Shown one piece after another: positions 22,801 through 35,066 of a DNA stretch of 40,765 bases; position 1 is the first letter of the stretch; each line of letters begins with the position of its first letter. The notes beneath the pieces are model-generated. The model made no database searches, was not told where the DNA came from, and saw nothing but the letters and a program-made list of their open reading frames with translations. The DNA comes from Heterotrichella gracilis. Lineage: Eukaryota; Sar; Xanthophyceae; Tribonematales; Xanthonemataceae. Position numbers and translations under genes: made by a program. The stretch spans positions 1 to 40,765 of the forward strand of contig JAULBX010027097.1 in the NCBI GenBank assembly GCA_032358255.1. Reading direction: 5' to 3'.

Positions 22801-24049
22801 CCTATTAATATGCTTCCCCTCTTGGACTTTCAATCGTTTAACTGCTTTGCCCAGGCTGCGTGCAAGGCGGACCGCCCCATGCGTGCCCTGGGCTACGCCA
22901 AGCAGGTGCGGGAGCCGCGCGTGCTGCAGGGCGCGCTGCGCATCGCCAACCACGAGCGGCGCCCCGCCCTGGCTGAGCGCATCAGCGAGTGCCTGAACCA
23001 GCTCATGCAGGAGGACATGGTCAGCCACGGCAAGGGGGTGCAGCAGGTGGGTGAAGGAATTTAGGGTCGGTATAGCTTAGGGTTTACGGTAGGGGTAGGG
23101 ATAGGGGACAGGAAGGGTTTGCACGTCATTCATTAAAAACGTTCCCGTCCTAGTTACATACCTCAGACAGTGTAAGGAAAATTTCACACTGAGCGGGTTT
23201 GTACCCTGGTCATTACCTCTTTACCCTGCCATCAGCCGTCCAGTACCCAGACTCCAATGCTTGTGCTGGCAGAGCGTCACCCCCGTCCCTGTGCCCACAA
23301 TGAACCCTGACACCCTGAAACATATACATTTGACACATAGGAAATCCCGGCTGAAATTGACCGGGTTTATTGCAATAGAAGAGAGAGCATGTGTCGTCGC
23401 TCCAGTCCTTAGGCCACAATGAACCCTGACACCCTAAACCCCAGTACCTTGACTCCAATACCTGTGCTTGCAGGCCGTCACCCCCGTCCCCCCGCCCTCC
23501 TTCACCCCCGCCGCCCTGCCCCGCCAGCCCTCCTCCCAGCAGGCGTCCCCCACCGCTGCCAGCCCCCCGCCCAATGAGAAGCTCCCCCCCCAGCCCTCCC
23601 GCCTCAACACCGCCTCCAGTGAAACCAATGCGCCCTCCAAGCCCCTAGTCAACCCCTTTGCCAGGTGGGTGCCAGCACCTGTGAGGTCATCGTATCGCAT
23701 GGCTTTGTTGGCAAAAGCGTCGGATTTGTGCTTCATGCTTGCTGCCTTGCATGGCATTATTTACGTGTTGGTTGTAATCGCCAGCCTTGCAAAAACCCAC
23801 CAGTATGTGCGACGGTTGCCTGTTTGATTATTTGTACACTCCATTATTCTTGTTGCCTGCCCCCTTGCCCCCCTCGAAGGAGTTTAGGGTTTAATTACTT
23901 GTCCAATTCATTTACCTTGTTCTTCCCCCCCTTGCAGGAAGCCTGCCACCCTTGCCCCCCTGAAGGAGCTTGACGACAACACCAAGAAGCGCCCAGCCAT
24001 GTCTGGAGCAAACCCATTCGCGCGCAAGCCCAAAGCCATGAAGGCCTGA
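16900..24049 (+). CDS. CTF4: CTF4/WDHD1/AND-1 replisome adaptor
   Basis: Nuclear replication-fork hub linking CMG helicase and DNA polymerase alpha in the family; plant counterpart EOL1. Exons: 16900-17169, 17306-17455, 17908-18063, 18625-18805, 19130-19420, 19701-19901, 20159-20334, 20623-20818, 21216-21343, 21857-22132, 22359-22586, 22855-23046, 23474-23664, 23938-24049; 915 residues, close to plant homologues. Residues 1-320 form a WD40 propeller (LISGGNDDDVKVY, GADKQVIVWDMRN). Residues 350-416 are an acidic/basic linker. Residues 417-690 match the central CTF4 propeller (WLAYNMVGCI, FHDTSMVRRRIPLLNDFFGF, LAMVYHTGNPTPQGDQQLGY, SLAWLGFSEEGVLATHDSEG). Residues 690-815 are the helical C-terminal part (ACKADRPMRALGYAKQVRE). 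The tail is Pro-rich and carries NPFARKP twice. No HMG box is visible, as in plants. The exon 2 acceptor could lie up to about 60 bp upstream. Confidence 0.92.
17667..17907 (+). repeat. Degenerate minisatellite in CTF4 intron 2
   Basis: About eight units of roughly 30-32 bp of the form CAGGTTCT.AGAGTGTTAGTGGG, ending exactly at the exon 3 acceptor. Each unit resembles the CAG|GTCATCAGGGTGTT junction itself. Confidence 0.8.
18100..18225 (+). repeat. GGGTTTGGGCTGGGG repeats, CTF4 intron 3
   Basis: Several imperfect copies of GGGTTTGGGCTGGGG interleaved with GCAGCGCACACA-like words. G-rich on the sense strand. Confidence 0.7.
18463..18516 (+). repeat. Echo of CTF4 exon 4 acceptor edge
   Basis: Copy of 18575-18632, offset 112 bp, about 80% identical through the intron end, the ACAG acceptor and the first GTTGA of the exon. 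Confidence 0.8.
19063..19090 (+). repeat. Echo of CTF4 exon 5 acceptor edge
   Basis: Copy of 19119-19146, offset 56 bp, separated from the real edge by an ACCCCCAAACCCTACACCCT tract at 19091-19110. Confidence 0.8.
20515..20538 (+). repeat. Echo of CTF4 exon 8 acceptor edge
   Basis: AAAATGCTTTGCCCC plus GGGCGC repeats 90 bp later at the real acceptor (20606-20628). Confidence 0.75.
21142..21170 (+). repeat. Echo of CTF4 exon 9 acceptor edge
   Basis: GCAGG.ATGCAGCA.TTTGTGAT recurs at the real edge 68 bp later (21212-21235), with TTAACCCTGAAC in between. Confidence 0.85.
21325..21575 (+). repeat. Four-copy tandem array of CTF4 exon 9 donor edge
   Basis: Units start at 21325 (real exon end), 21398, 21467 and 21539, spacing 73, 69 and 72 bp. 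Each has CCAG...GCTGGG.TACATGGTG-like sequence followed by intron bases and AACCCTAA/AACCCTGAA words, with similarity falling from copy to copy. Confidence 0.85.
21654..21698 (+). repeat. 45-bp exact copy of CTF4 exon 10 start
   Basis: Identical to 21857-21901, preceded by its own CCCCCAG acceptor. An in-frame TGA follows at once. A third, short copy of the edge sits at 21787-21796. Confidence 0.95.
23241..23296 (+). repeat. Echo of CTF4 exon 13 acceptor edge
   Basis: Copy of 23443-23499, offset about 202 bp. A second internal duplication (CACAATGAACCCTGACACCCT) lies between at 23296-23316 and 23415-23435. Confidence 0.85.
23855..23890 (+). repeat. Echo of CTF4 exon 14 start
   Basis: Copy of 23941-23972, offset 86 bp, running directly into TTTAGGGTTTA. 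Confidence 0.85.
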
Positions 24050-25083
24050 GCCGGGGGGGAGCAACGATGATGAGCATGTATTTATACCACCAGACTCTAA
24101 AGCCAAGCCATGACGGCGTCAGCAGGCGGCGCACATGGGTGGGCAGTGCAGGCGAGGCTGGGCAATGGTTGCTAGAACGCAGCCTGTATGAAGCAGATTG
24201 TGCGTTGATGGTAGAAGGATCCAGCAGCTGGTGAGGGTTCAGAGTTTAGCTATGAACCCTGTAGCGGGTCATTGAGGAAGGGGGGAAGTCATTGTTGGGT
24301 GGGGAGGCAGGCCATGGGGTGGTGGCGCAGTCGCTGCGCAGCTGATAGATCGCCGCCATCTCGCCATATGCGCTGGCAGCATTTCCCCAAGGCAGTACTG
24401 CAACATTCTTATCATGGTAGTGCACTGTCATCTCGTCTCGTAACAAAACCCTAGTAGCCGATAATCATTGTTACCAGCAGAGCAGTACTCTACTTAGCAA
24501 CTGGTGACCAGGTGGAAGCACTCCACAGGGGGACAAAAACAGTATATTTTCAGGGCATTGGTGCACACAGGGCCTCTGCTTTAGCTACAATGCAGTGCAC
24601 CTATCCGAGTTTTGACAGGGCTAGTGGGTTGGGAGCATCTCGCCGGTGCCGCATTGCCAAGCAGTGACGGGCAGTGCTACTTAGGGTGGGAAGGGTTCTG
24701 CACGTTGTTTTCCAGGTGATCTGCCCTACAATGCACATCCAAGTTGCTGCGAATCAGTATGGTACGGGCACAGGGACTAGGGAATCAGTTCATAGCCCAA
24801 GCTGTGGAGGGTCAGTAGAAGGTGATCCAAGCTTGGGAGTGCTAGCATTTATCATTCCGATTCATCCCAATGATTCCTCACAGTGTTAGCTCAGCAAGCC
24901 TAGGCCACGCTTGGCAACACTGTTGGCATTGCAAAGCACTGACAAAACTGGCAGTGGGTGGTGGATTTTTCCAGTATGAAAAACATATGATAGTCCTGGA
25001 CCAAGTCTTAGACCTTTAGTCAGCATTTTTTGACCGGTTTGCCATCTAGGACTTTTGTGTGCACGTATGTGCAAAAGCCTATT

Positions 25084-25121
25084 ACGGTGATACCATACTA
25101 TCGATAGTATGGTATCACCGT
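25084..25121. repeat. Perfect 38-bp palindrome
   Basis: Both 19-bp arms (ACGGTGATACCATACTATC and its complement) match without a mismatch or spacer, centred on ATCGAT. Confidence 0.97.
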
Positions 25122-25167
25122 GGCATTCAACATCAGTGGCGCCATAGACAGTGTCCCAACATGATGA

Positions 25168-25339
25168 TCACTGATTCAGTGATGATCGGTGACCGTTTCC
25201 TTATCGATTTCTCTCCTACTTCAGGCCTTGGCTGAGCCTCAATTCAAGACTCTTGAGTTGAGACGTCTGTCAATTACAAGTGTAACAGTTGTAACGTGTA
25301 AGTGTTTACACCAAGCATTGCCAACGTTACGGTAACGTT
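25168..25339. repeat. Cluster of smaller inverted repeats
   Basis: TCACTGATTCAGTGA at 25168-25182, an imperfect 25-bp inverted repeat at 25238-25262, and AACGTTACGGTAACGTT at 25323-25339 follow the 38-bp palindrome within 220 bp. Confidence 0.8.
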
Positions 25340-26225
25340 TATGACGGCCCAAGACCACAACATGATAACATCCCTGAGAGAACATCATGTACAGTCACTG
25401 TGTACAAAACCATGCCAGTACAAAACCATGCCAATTCATACTATGGGGTATGCCACATTGACAATTGATCAGTGCCTACCAGCTCAGCTGAGTGAGCAGC
25501 CGCTGGCAAAGTACGTGTAGTGCACAATACTGAAGCTGATCGCAGGCCGGGTAGAAAAGGCAATCGGCGATATGAAATCAGTGACAGTCACAGTGACTGC
25601 GGCTTTTGCATCAAAAAGTAACTCTACAATAGGAATGCTGCATGCAACCAAAACAGCAGCAATCCATCACCTCCACAACTGCAGCATGACACAAGCTCAT
25701 ACCAGCCTATGTAGTGCGCCAAGGCACTCCAAAAGCACCAGGCCCTTCCATATACACCATGGGTTCTATGGGTTCCAGCTGACCGCCAGTTTGAAGGAAA
25801 GACACGCATGCTGGCACACCATTCTGTCTGCCATTGCGCTGCGCTCCGTGGAAACGACAAGTAAAGAAACAGCATTTCCAAATTTGCCCGGCTGCGGCAA
25901 CACGTCAAACACCCCAACCAGTGGTATATTCGTAATCCCTACTACCAGCAACGCTGTCTCCCAGCGCCACCACCTGCTGCTGATCCAGTCCTGTCAACTG
26001 CTCCAACGCGTATGTGATACATTCCAGTCAGCAGAGCCCCCTGCCACCACCAACCCCTTCCCGAACCCCCCCTAGATATCCCCATATCCCCCCTGTGCCC
26101 CCCCACCCACCCTGACTGGTGTTGCCCAGTGAGTAATATCGCTGCTGTAAAACTGCTGCGCGGCGCCCGCAGGCTGCCGCTCCATCATTGACCTGATCCT
26201 TTGTGCAACCAGGCGTGATCACGAT

Positions 26226-28544
<2,319 letters not shown>

Positions 28545-29442
28545 AACGGCGTAGTGTTGTCAAACGGCAGCACAGTCTAGTGGGGCTTGGCAGGATCGTG
28601 GTATATCTCGCGTTTGCCTGTTGCAAAAACGTCTCTGGCGAGCAAAAAGGGCGTGAAAAACGGCCTCACAAATCTGCAGGGCTCTCTCATTGGCTCAATC
28701 CCAACCAATCCCGCCACGTCATCCCTCTGTAGGGTTTTGGATGCCATTGTATACCCTTACAATAACCCTAGCTTAGGGTCACACTCCGGGGAGAGATTAA
28801 CGCCCAAAATTCCAGTCTGCCTTTCACACGCAGCCTGCCTATCACCATGCAGAACTCATCTGCTGGTCTTGTGTCAGTCTTGTACCTGGTGATGAAACGA
28901 GTACTACTTACAGATTTGGCTGACGCCACTGCAATGGGCAGGCGTCAACTACCTTGTGCAAATGAAAGCCTCAATGACTTGCAATAAAAGGTTTCCAAAG
29001 AGCTGTTCAACATTTTACGGTTAAGGATATTCAAATCAGCATGCTTGCAGTGAAACCTGGTGTGGGTAACAGGGACTGCCCTGCGTTGCAATATCCAAAT
29101 ACTATATGCTTGTAAACGGTTTGGCCTGCAGTTGTGAGTAGTAATACTACCGGTATACTAGTTCAAAAGGAAGAAGGACACCACATAAGAAGTATGAAAA
29201 CAAAGGGCAAGGGTTCATTTAGTTCTTGAGGGTAAACCAGGTTCAGACAAAAACGGCTGCCATTAAGCTGTTGGACTAAATCATAGTTTGCTAGGCAGGT
29301 GTTGCTAAAATCAACGTCCAAAATGTATGTTGCTCCAGGCTGTGAGACTGCATCCATACTTTCAATTCAAAGGGAAGCAGAAGGTGAGTTGGTGGGGCTC
29401 TCAAGCACTTGTTCCAGCGCAGCTCAGGCTGTGGCTGTGGCT
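28545..29442. other. Intergenic region upstream of GGPPS
   Basis: 898 bp between the GGPPS start and the stop of the secreted-protein gene, both on the minus strand. The part near 28545 should hold the GGPPS promoter. An open frame at 29163-29357 (-) may be an alternative third exon of the secreted protein. AGGGTTTTGG and ACCCTAGC words at 28731-28780 are short telomere-like fragments. Confidence 0.4.
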
Positions 29443-29889
29443 CTAAGTGTGTCCCCTCAGGGATGGCCACTTACAGTCGAAAATAGCTGGAGGCAGCAGG
29501 TGGGCATCAGTCTGCGAATAACACAGTTTTCAGCTCCATGGCACACTCAGCTGTAGACCACGTCGAAGAACGCAAGCCACACTCCACACACAGGCGAAAG
29601 CACGAGGCTAGGGTACACATGCAGGGCGACCGCATATCAAGTACGGTTGCGAAGTTGAGGGTTTTGTACTTCGCAGTACCGCTCATTCACGTACCGTGGC
29701 AAAGCAGCTTGCGCCCACCGCCGCGGAAACACACCACACACACTCTGGCCCTGCGCACAGCGACTCTGGCTTGCCCTGACAGATGGTGAAGTCGACTGCT
29801 GGGTTCACACGCGCTGCTTGGGTAGTCAGAACCAAAAGCATCAAAGTAGCGACCATGATTGGGACCAGGGAGGTGCGTGGCTTCGTCAT
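29443..29889 (-). CDS. Small Cys-rich secreted protein
   Basis: Two exons in coding order, 29889-29695 and 29511-29443; 87 residues, TAG stop. MTKPRTSLVPIMVATLMLLV followed by LTTQA is a clear signal peptide with likely cleavage near residue 25. The mature chain has six cysteines: FTIC, ESLC, PEC, VWC, ASC and FDC. The pattern C-x4-C-x2-C-x7-C then LPPAIF-x-C recalls small secreted proteins with a CxWC...LP..F.C ending known from several protists; the function is unknown to me. An in-frame Met 17 codons upstream (29940) would bury the signal peptide, so the later Met is preferred. Alternative 3' end: splicing at the GTAAGT inside exon 2 to an open frame near 29231-29365 would add about 45 residues and two more cysteines; I cannot decide between them. 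Confidence 0.62.
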
Positions 29890-30905
29890 AGTGGCAACAA
29901 ACCCCTCTCGGACAAACCCCTGCATGTTGTATGCGGACAACTTGGCATTGGGAAATTGAATTGTGCCATCGTGCCCTGCCAGGCGTTTGCAAGCCAGGGG
30001 TCAGGTCAGAAAAGTTGGTGCATACAGTGTGAGTCCTCGTGCTTCAAGCCATGCTGGGCCATGCGCTGGTAGATTGGTAGGGCACACGGCTTGGCGGCAT
30101 GGGATGCCAATGAGGGTGCGTCACTTAACCACCACATGCCATGGCCCAGCCTGGACAGTGGTCCCATGAACGGCTGGACAACGACAGCTATCCACGTGCT
30201 TCGCTCCAAAAGGCCCAACGGCCCGTTGGCAACGGGGCAAAGTTTACTGGCACGAGTTGCTCGAAAACAAGCACGTGCACCTACCTGCACTTATTCCCCC
30301 GCACGATTGGTGGGCACGTCTGGTGGACGATTTGTCGCTGCTGGTGCTCTTTAGTCAGCGTCACGTTCAATTGAAAGTTGGCTTTGCTGTCGATACTGCG
30401 CTTCGCACGAGATGTACAGACAGAATCTGTTTGTTGATCCCGTTTCGATCCGTTTCGGAAAACCTCGAGGTTTGGCCTACCTACAACTCCCCCCCTACTC
30501 TGTGGCGGGTCTAAAAAGTACATTTGCAGTGCAAAGCGTCACTAGTAGATAATAAGCACCAGGATCCCCAAGCTACGTAAACATCTTGCGACCTTGTTGC
30601 ATTGCGGGCGCACCTTGATAAACGCAAGTTGTCCCAATGCATGCATGCATCCAACGCATGCATGCATGATTGTCATCTTTGGCAGCAAAACACAGCAAAC
30701 CATACTTTTTACTCAATGCAAAGCTGGCTGCAAATCCGCAGCAATTTCTTCACACCCCAACTTGCTGTTGCTTGACTGGATGGGCTAGAGCAACAGTTGA
30801 ACAGGGACAGCATGACGCCCTTGTGCTACCACCAGTGGCAGACACGGCACCACAACGCCCCAGCACAGCACAGCAGCTAACCCGGGTCTGCGGTTCTGAC
30901 GCACC
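29890..30905. promoter_or_regulatory. Divergent intergenic region, secreted-protein gene and SNUPN
   Basis: 1.0 kb between divergent start codons. At 30636-30670 it contains two runs of alternating TGCATGCATGCAT, each a perfect self-complementary stretch. No gene was supported in it. Confidence 0.4.
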
Positions 30906-33428
30906 ATGACGTCTACCAAGCCACGGCATGACCCCCGGCGGGCCAATTTGTCTCTGTTCCAAGACAAGAGGCGCCAAGCAGCCCTTGAGCGCCAACAGGC
31001 TGCTCGCCACAAGCTCCAGGCGGCCATCCGCCAGCTGGCAGCTCAACCTGAGGAGGCAGCCGACGCTGGGGAGGACGAACAGGTAGGTTGGCACCACACT
31101 CGCAGCAAAGGGCTTGCTGTGAGAGCTGGGATCTCCAAGGAGGGCTGGGAAGACTACAACACAAAGCGCCCACCTGTTTCAGCAGCCCAGTCCCTCCTCT
31201 GCATGCACACAAGCCTTGTGAACAGCACGTCATATCTATCTGCCACAAAGGTCTCAAGTAAAAGAGCATTCGCACGCCATCAACGTGAGCAACAGCAGCT
31301 AACTCCATGCATGCGCGTGCACATGTGTTGTTCCAGGCCTCGCCTGCCAGCACTTCAGGCGACGTGGACATGGGTCACCAGGCGCAGGGGCAGGCGCAAG
31401 GGCTCAGGTCGCGGCGCCATGCGCGCGTGTCACGCAGCAAGCTGCTCAAGGCAGAGTGGACCGACCAACTAATGCGCCCCGAGTGGCTTATTGACACCCC
31501 GCCCAACTTGGCAAACGACTGGTGCGTCGCACGGGCACATGAATGTGATGGCACATGCATGCCCTTTTTTTTGGTAAACAACTCTCGGTAAATCCCGTGT
31601 GCCCACCGCCATGTGCCAATGCCATTGGCATCGCCAGGGCCCTCGCCACGTGGTACACTGGGTTTATTTCTTGTACCCTGTGCCTGCGCCAGGTACGTCA
31701 TGCCACGGCCCGATGGGAAGCGCTGCCTGGTCATAGCAGCCCGCGGCACCACCACCAGCCGCCTGCGCAACGGGAGCCTGCTGCAAGTGTTCCACAGTGC
31801 CCTCCCAAACGGCTCACCGGCGACAGCCGCATCACAGGTGGGGCTGTGCACATGCATGAGCCATGCGCGGATGTCCTTATATAGCAATCAGCTTCATTAC
31901 CAAACTTTGGTGGATTGCATGGTACGTTTGCCACAACTGATCATCCCCCAACCAGTACCCAACCTGCTGATTGCAGGACTGCCACTGCATGCTTGCCATG
32001 CTGGTGTGGAAATGCTCCAATCCAGCGGACTTGCTCACACACACCACCCACCCCTGCCAACCGCAGGACTGCTACTGCATCCTGGACTGCATCCTGCACG
32101 AGCCCGACCAGGTGTACTACATCCTGGACATGCTGGTGTGGAAGGGCTACTCCCTGGTGGACTCTGACACCGACTTCAGGCTCTACTGGGTGGCCAGCAA
32201 GCTGCAGGAGACAGATGCAGGGGGGGCGGTGAGCGAAAGGAACCAGCACCGGTTTGCAGCGCTGCCGGCTGCACTCGCTAGCGCAGGTAGGACAAATGAA
32301 AGAAAAATTTTGAGGGATGCAGGAAGATCGCCCCAGTTGTGGCAGTATGGCAATATGCGGGTGGTACTACGTAGTGCACAGGATGCAATTGCGAAGTTTT
32401 GAGGTAGTTCTGGCATGTATGCAGCGTAACAAAATGTCAGTGCACGTCCTACTAACACAATGGGCAATTGCAAATCATAACGCTGGTTTGGCTATCACAA
32501 ATTGATGGGGTCTACAGTCGCACACAAGCATGCGCCGTTGTGGGTTCAAAGTTGGCAGCAGTTTTAAATATATCCACCCCCATCCTGACCAACACCCATT
32601 GCACCAGTATAATCGATCATGACCACATGGTGTCGAGATACTGGTTGCCATCAGATTTTGATCCACCACTGCGCACCTTGTACGCACAGAGGGGCTCACA
32701 CTACCTTGCAGCATGCCTCACACTCCCTGTAACCAGCACCCATGTTTGCACAGAGGGGCTGGCGGCAGCCTACAGCACCCCGGTGCCCTTCACGCGCGAC
32801 GGCCTGTACTTCATCCACCGGCAGGCGCACTACTCGCCCGGTCTGACGCCCCTGGCCCTGGTGTGGAAGGACGGGCAGTGCAGCAGGTACTTCCTGGACA
32901 CTGATGCAGAAGGGGTTGTGCCGGAGCATCAGGTGAGAAGAAGGACGGTTTGTTTACTGTGTATATTGCCAAACTTCCACACCCGCACATGCATTGATTA
33001 CGTGAGAAGGCAATTAGTCAACATCTGCAATTCTTCTCCTGCATATCTCCGCCAACACATCCCATGTGCAACTGCTGCAGCAAGTCACTCTAGAGTACAG
33101 GATGGATGGCACTGTGGCAACCGAAGACGACCCTCCCGTGGTGCTGGGCAAGCTCCCCGAAGGCTTCCTCGCCCAATTACAGACTGGGTCCAAAGTGCGG
33201 GCAGGTACCCTGCTGAAGTTCTCGGTGCAGGCGGGTGGCATCCAGATTGTCGATGATCGGCCGGTGGGTGCTGACCTCAAATTTGAGGGTGTGGCCAACC
33301 AGCGGCGGGGTAGGGCGGACTGCTTCAGCAAGGTGTTGTTCCAGCACTTGAGCCGGTACTCTCCCATTCCTTTTGAAGCCCTGGTCGAGTCCGCCCAAGA
33401 AATGCAGCTTGAAGACAGCGACATGTAG
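30906..33428 (+). CDS. SNUPN: Snurportin-1 (m3G-cap snRNP import adaptor)
   Basis: Recognises the trimethylguanosine cap of spliceosomal snRNPs and carries them into the nucleus with importin beta. Exons: 30906-31082, 31337-31521, 31693-31837, 32067-32286, 32754-32932, 33081-33428; 417 residues. Residues 1-60 form a basic helical IBB-like segment (DPRRANLSLFQDKRRQAALE). The cap-binding domain starts at LMRPEWLIDTPPNLANDWYV near 108. It continues with GKRCLVIAARGTTTSRLRNG, DCYCILDCILHEPDQVYYIL, DMLVWKGYSLVDSDTDFRLY and DGLYFIHRQAHYSPGLTPL, all close to animal snurportin in order and spacing. The C-terminal 116 residues from exon 6 are not obviously related to the animal tail. The exon 6 acceptor (after 33080) is the best of several nearby AGs. 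It is followed 550 bp downstream by the phosphodiesterase on the same strand. Confidence 0.92.
31972..32014 (+). repeat. Rearranged echo of SNUPN exon 4
   Basis: GCAGGACTGC.ACTGCAT matches the exon 4 start, but continues into CATGCTGGTGTGGAA.GCT, which in the real exon lies about 50 bases further on. A copy with an internal deletion. Confidence 0.8.
32672..32700 (+). repeat. Echo of SNUPN exon 5 acceptor edge
   Basis: GCACAGAGGGGCT recurs 61 bp later at the real acceptor (32748-32760). Confidence 0.7.
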
Positions 33429-33978
33429 TCCACATGCGCTGTCGCAGGGGGCTGCCCGCTGCCTTGCTTTTTCAATTTCTGCTGAGCGATTTAGGGGTAG
33501 GGTATTGTACAAAAGAAGCAAATTTTTCAGTGGCAGCAACAGGGCAGGTGCATGACTTTATTCATGTCCTAGAACAGATTAGGGTTTCGTATGAAGCTAG
33601 GGTTTTTTTTTATCGGTTTGTTGGAAGGTCACATTTATTGTGCAAGATATACTGGTATAACTTAGGACATCCTGCAGTAAGGGTTTGTGAAACGTTTGCA
33701 AGCTAAATCGCTGACGCGGGTAGAAACAGACAAGCCTCGAAACCGCATGCATAACTGCATGCATGCATCTGTCTCTCAGTGCATGCATCAGCTTGAACCA
33801 GCTGTACTGAGCTAATGACGCTGGAACACAGCTGTATCGACGTTGGCATGTTATGTGTGTAACCACGCTGTGCAATACAAGTTCTTGCTTTTCAAAAAGA
33901 CCCTCCTTGACGCACTGCAGTCCACACTCAGCCAGGCTGACAAGGAACATACCTTGCCACTCAGCTCCTGGTACCAGT
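33429..33978. promoter_or_regulatory. Intergenic region between SNUPN and phosphodiesterase
   Basis: 550 bp between two genes on the same strand. It contains TGCATGCATGCA at 33757-33768 and TGCATGCATC at 33780-33789, and short AGGGTTT words near 33580-33606. No gene seen. Confidence 0.35.
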
Positions 33979-35066
33979 ATGTCGTCAACTACCAACTCCT
34001 ACTCGCTATGGATCCTCCCAAAAGGTTGCTATGTGGTTCTGTCTGTATGGTGTCTGCCTGTCGGCAGCTCCTGTCATCAAGTCCCTCACTGGATTGAAGC
34101 GACAGCAAATATTGACCTCATGCAGGGAAGTTGTACGACAGGCTACAGGAGGAGATCAGCTGGCTGAAAGATAAGCACAGGGGCGCTTTTTTCATACCAC
34201 ATGTCACAGTCCTCGGTGGTATTGACAGTGACAATGAGGAGCAAGTCCTTGCCACCGCCAAGCGCCTAGCCAGCGACCTCCAGGTGATACTGCTAGCACG
34301 TCCCTATACGTTTTCTATCAGTAGAGCCACAGCACAGCCACCCATGCACATTTCGCACCACCCAGCCTGCAGGCCGTGTACCACATCTGAGCCTCTTGGT
34401 CACGGACAGTCAATATACACACAGAAAACCCGCTCATGCGTTGTTCTTGCGCCACGTGCCGCACTCAAAAATACACTTTCTGATGTGAAGCAACTATTGT
34501 GGCTGATCCCCAGAGCTACGAGGTTCAGCTTGGGGAGGTGTCACACGGCAAAATCTTCCACCAGTGCGTGTACATCCTGTGTGAGCCCAATGAAGCCACT
34601 GTGGCAGCCGGGCGACGAGCCAGGGAGGCTTACGGGTGGGACCCCAACGCTACCTACATGCCTCACCTGTCCCTGCTGTACTCTGACATCGACCAGGAGG
34701 TCAGGTGAGGTGCAGCGCTTTGCCTCTTGTGCTGGGCCCACTCAAGCCAACCATGCTTACATGAAACCCTAGCTACAACCTACTACTACCTGAATCAATT
34801 GCACAGGTTGTGCATTTGTTGCAGATTTGCAGTGTGCAGAATTAAAGTGTTTACCAAAATTTGATTTCCCCCCCCCCCATCCCAGGGCCCAGGTTGAGCA
34901 ACAGGAGGCTGCACGGCTGTACGAGGGTGCAGAGGGGAGCGAGGCGCTGCCTGCTCGCACCTTCACTGCTGAGGGGCTGAGCGTGTGGTACACCCCTGTC
35001 GAGGACAAAACCCTAGCCAGCTGGAAGGAGGTAGCTCACTACCCCTTCAGCGATGCGGCGCCATAG
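33979..35066 (+). CDS. Cyclic phosphodiesterase, 2H phosphoesterase family
   Basis: Homologue of plant CPDase, which opens ADP-ribose 1'',2''-cyclic phosphate made during tRNA splicing and also acts on nucleoside 2',3'-cyclic phosphates. Exons: 33979-34024, 34126-34283, 34514-34704, 34886-35066; 191 residues against about 181 in Arabidopsis. The two catalytic H-x-T/S motifs are present: HVT at 41-43 (FIPHVTVLGG) and HLS at 119-121 (YMPHLSLLYSD). The N-terminal YSLWILPKG and the C-terminal TPVEDKTLASWKEV also match the plant protein. MSSTTNSYSLWILP is used as start, giving the usual short leader; an in-frame ATG at 33853 would add 42 residues. The first donor (GTTGCT) is weak, so that junction is the least certain, but the phase and homology across it fit. 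No exon-edge copies are seen in its introns. Confidence 0.88.

Larger units (their letters stand above)
24050..26225. other. 2.2-kb convergent intergenic region with palindromes
   Basis: Between the 3' ends of CTF4 and GGPPS. It holds a cluster of inverted repeats (25084-25339, listed separately). A 167-codon + strand open frame at 25572-26075 has Thr/Ser/His-rich composition and no recognisable domain, so I do not call it a gene. The region may include the CTF4 3' UTR and an old non-coding mobile element. Confidence 0.4.

Noticed and set aside
25084..25121. Rho-independent-type terminator or CRISPR-like repeat
   Set aside because: The context is a eukaryotic nuclear genome, the palindrome has no T tract or loop, and there are no spaced repeats.
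25572..26075. 167-codon open frame in the 2.2-kb gap, and the overlapping minus-strand frames
   Set aside because: No domain recognised, biased Thr/Ser/His composition, no splice structure. A faint likeness of a minus-strand frame to a proteasome-assembly chaperone was too weak to name.
32468..33256. 262-codon open frame overlapping SNUPN exons 5-6
   Set aside because: Only its middle part is the real exon 5 frame; the rest reads intron and a wrong frame of exon 6.
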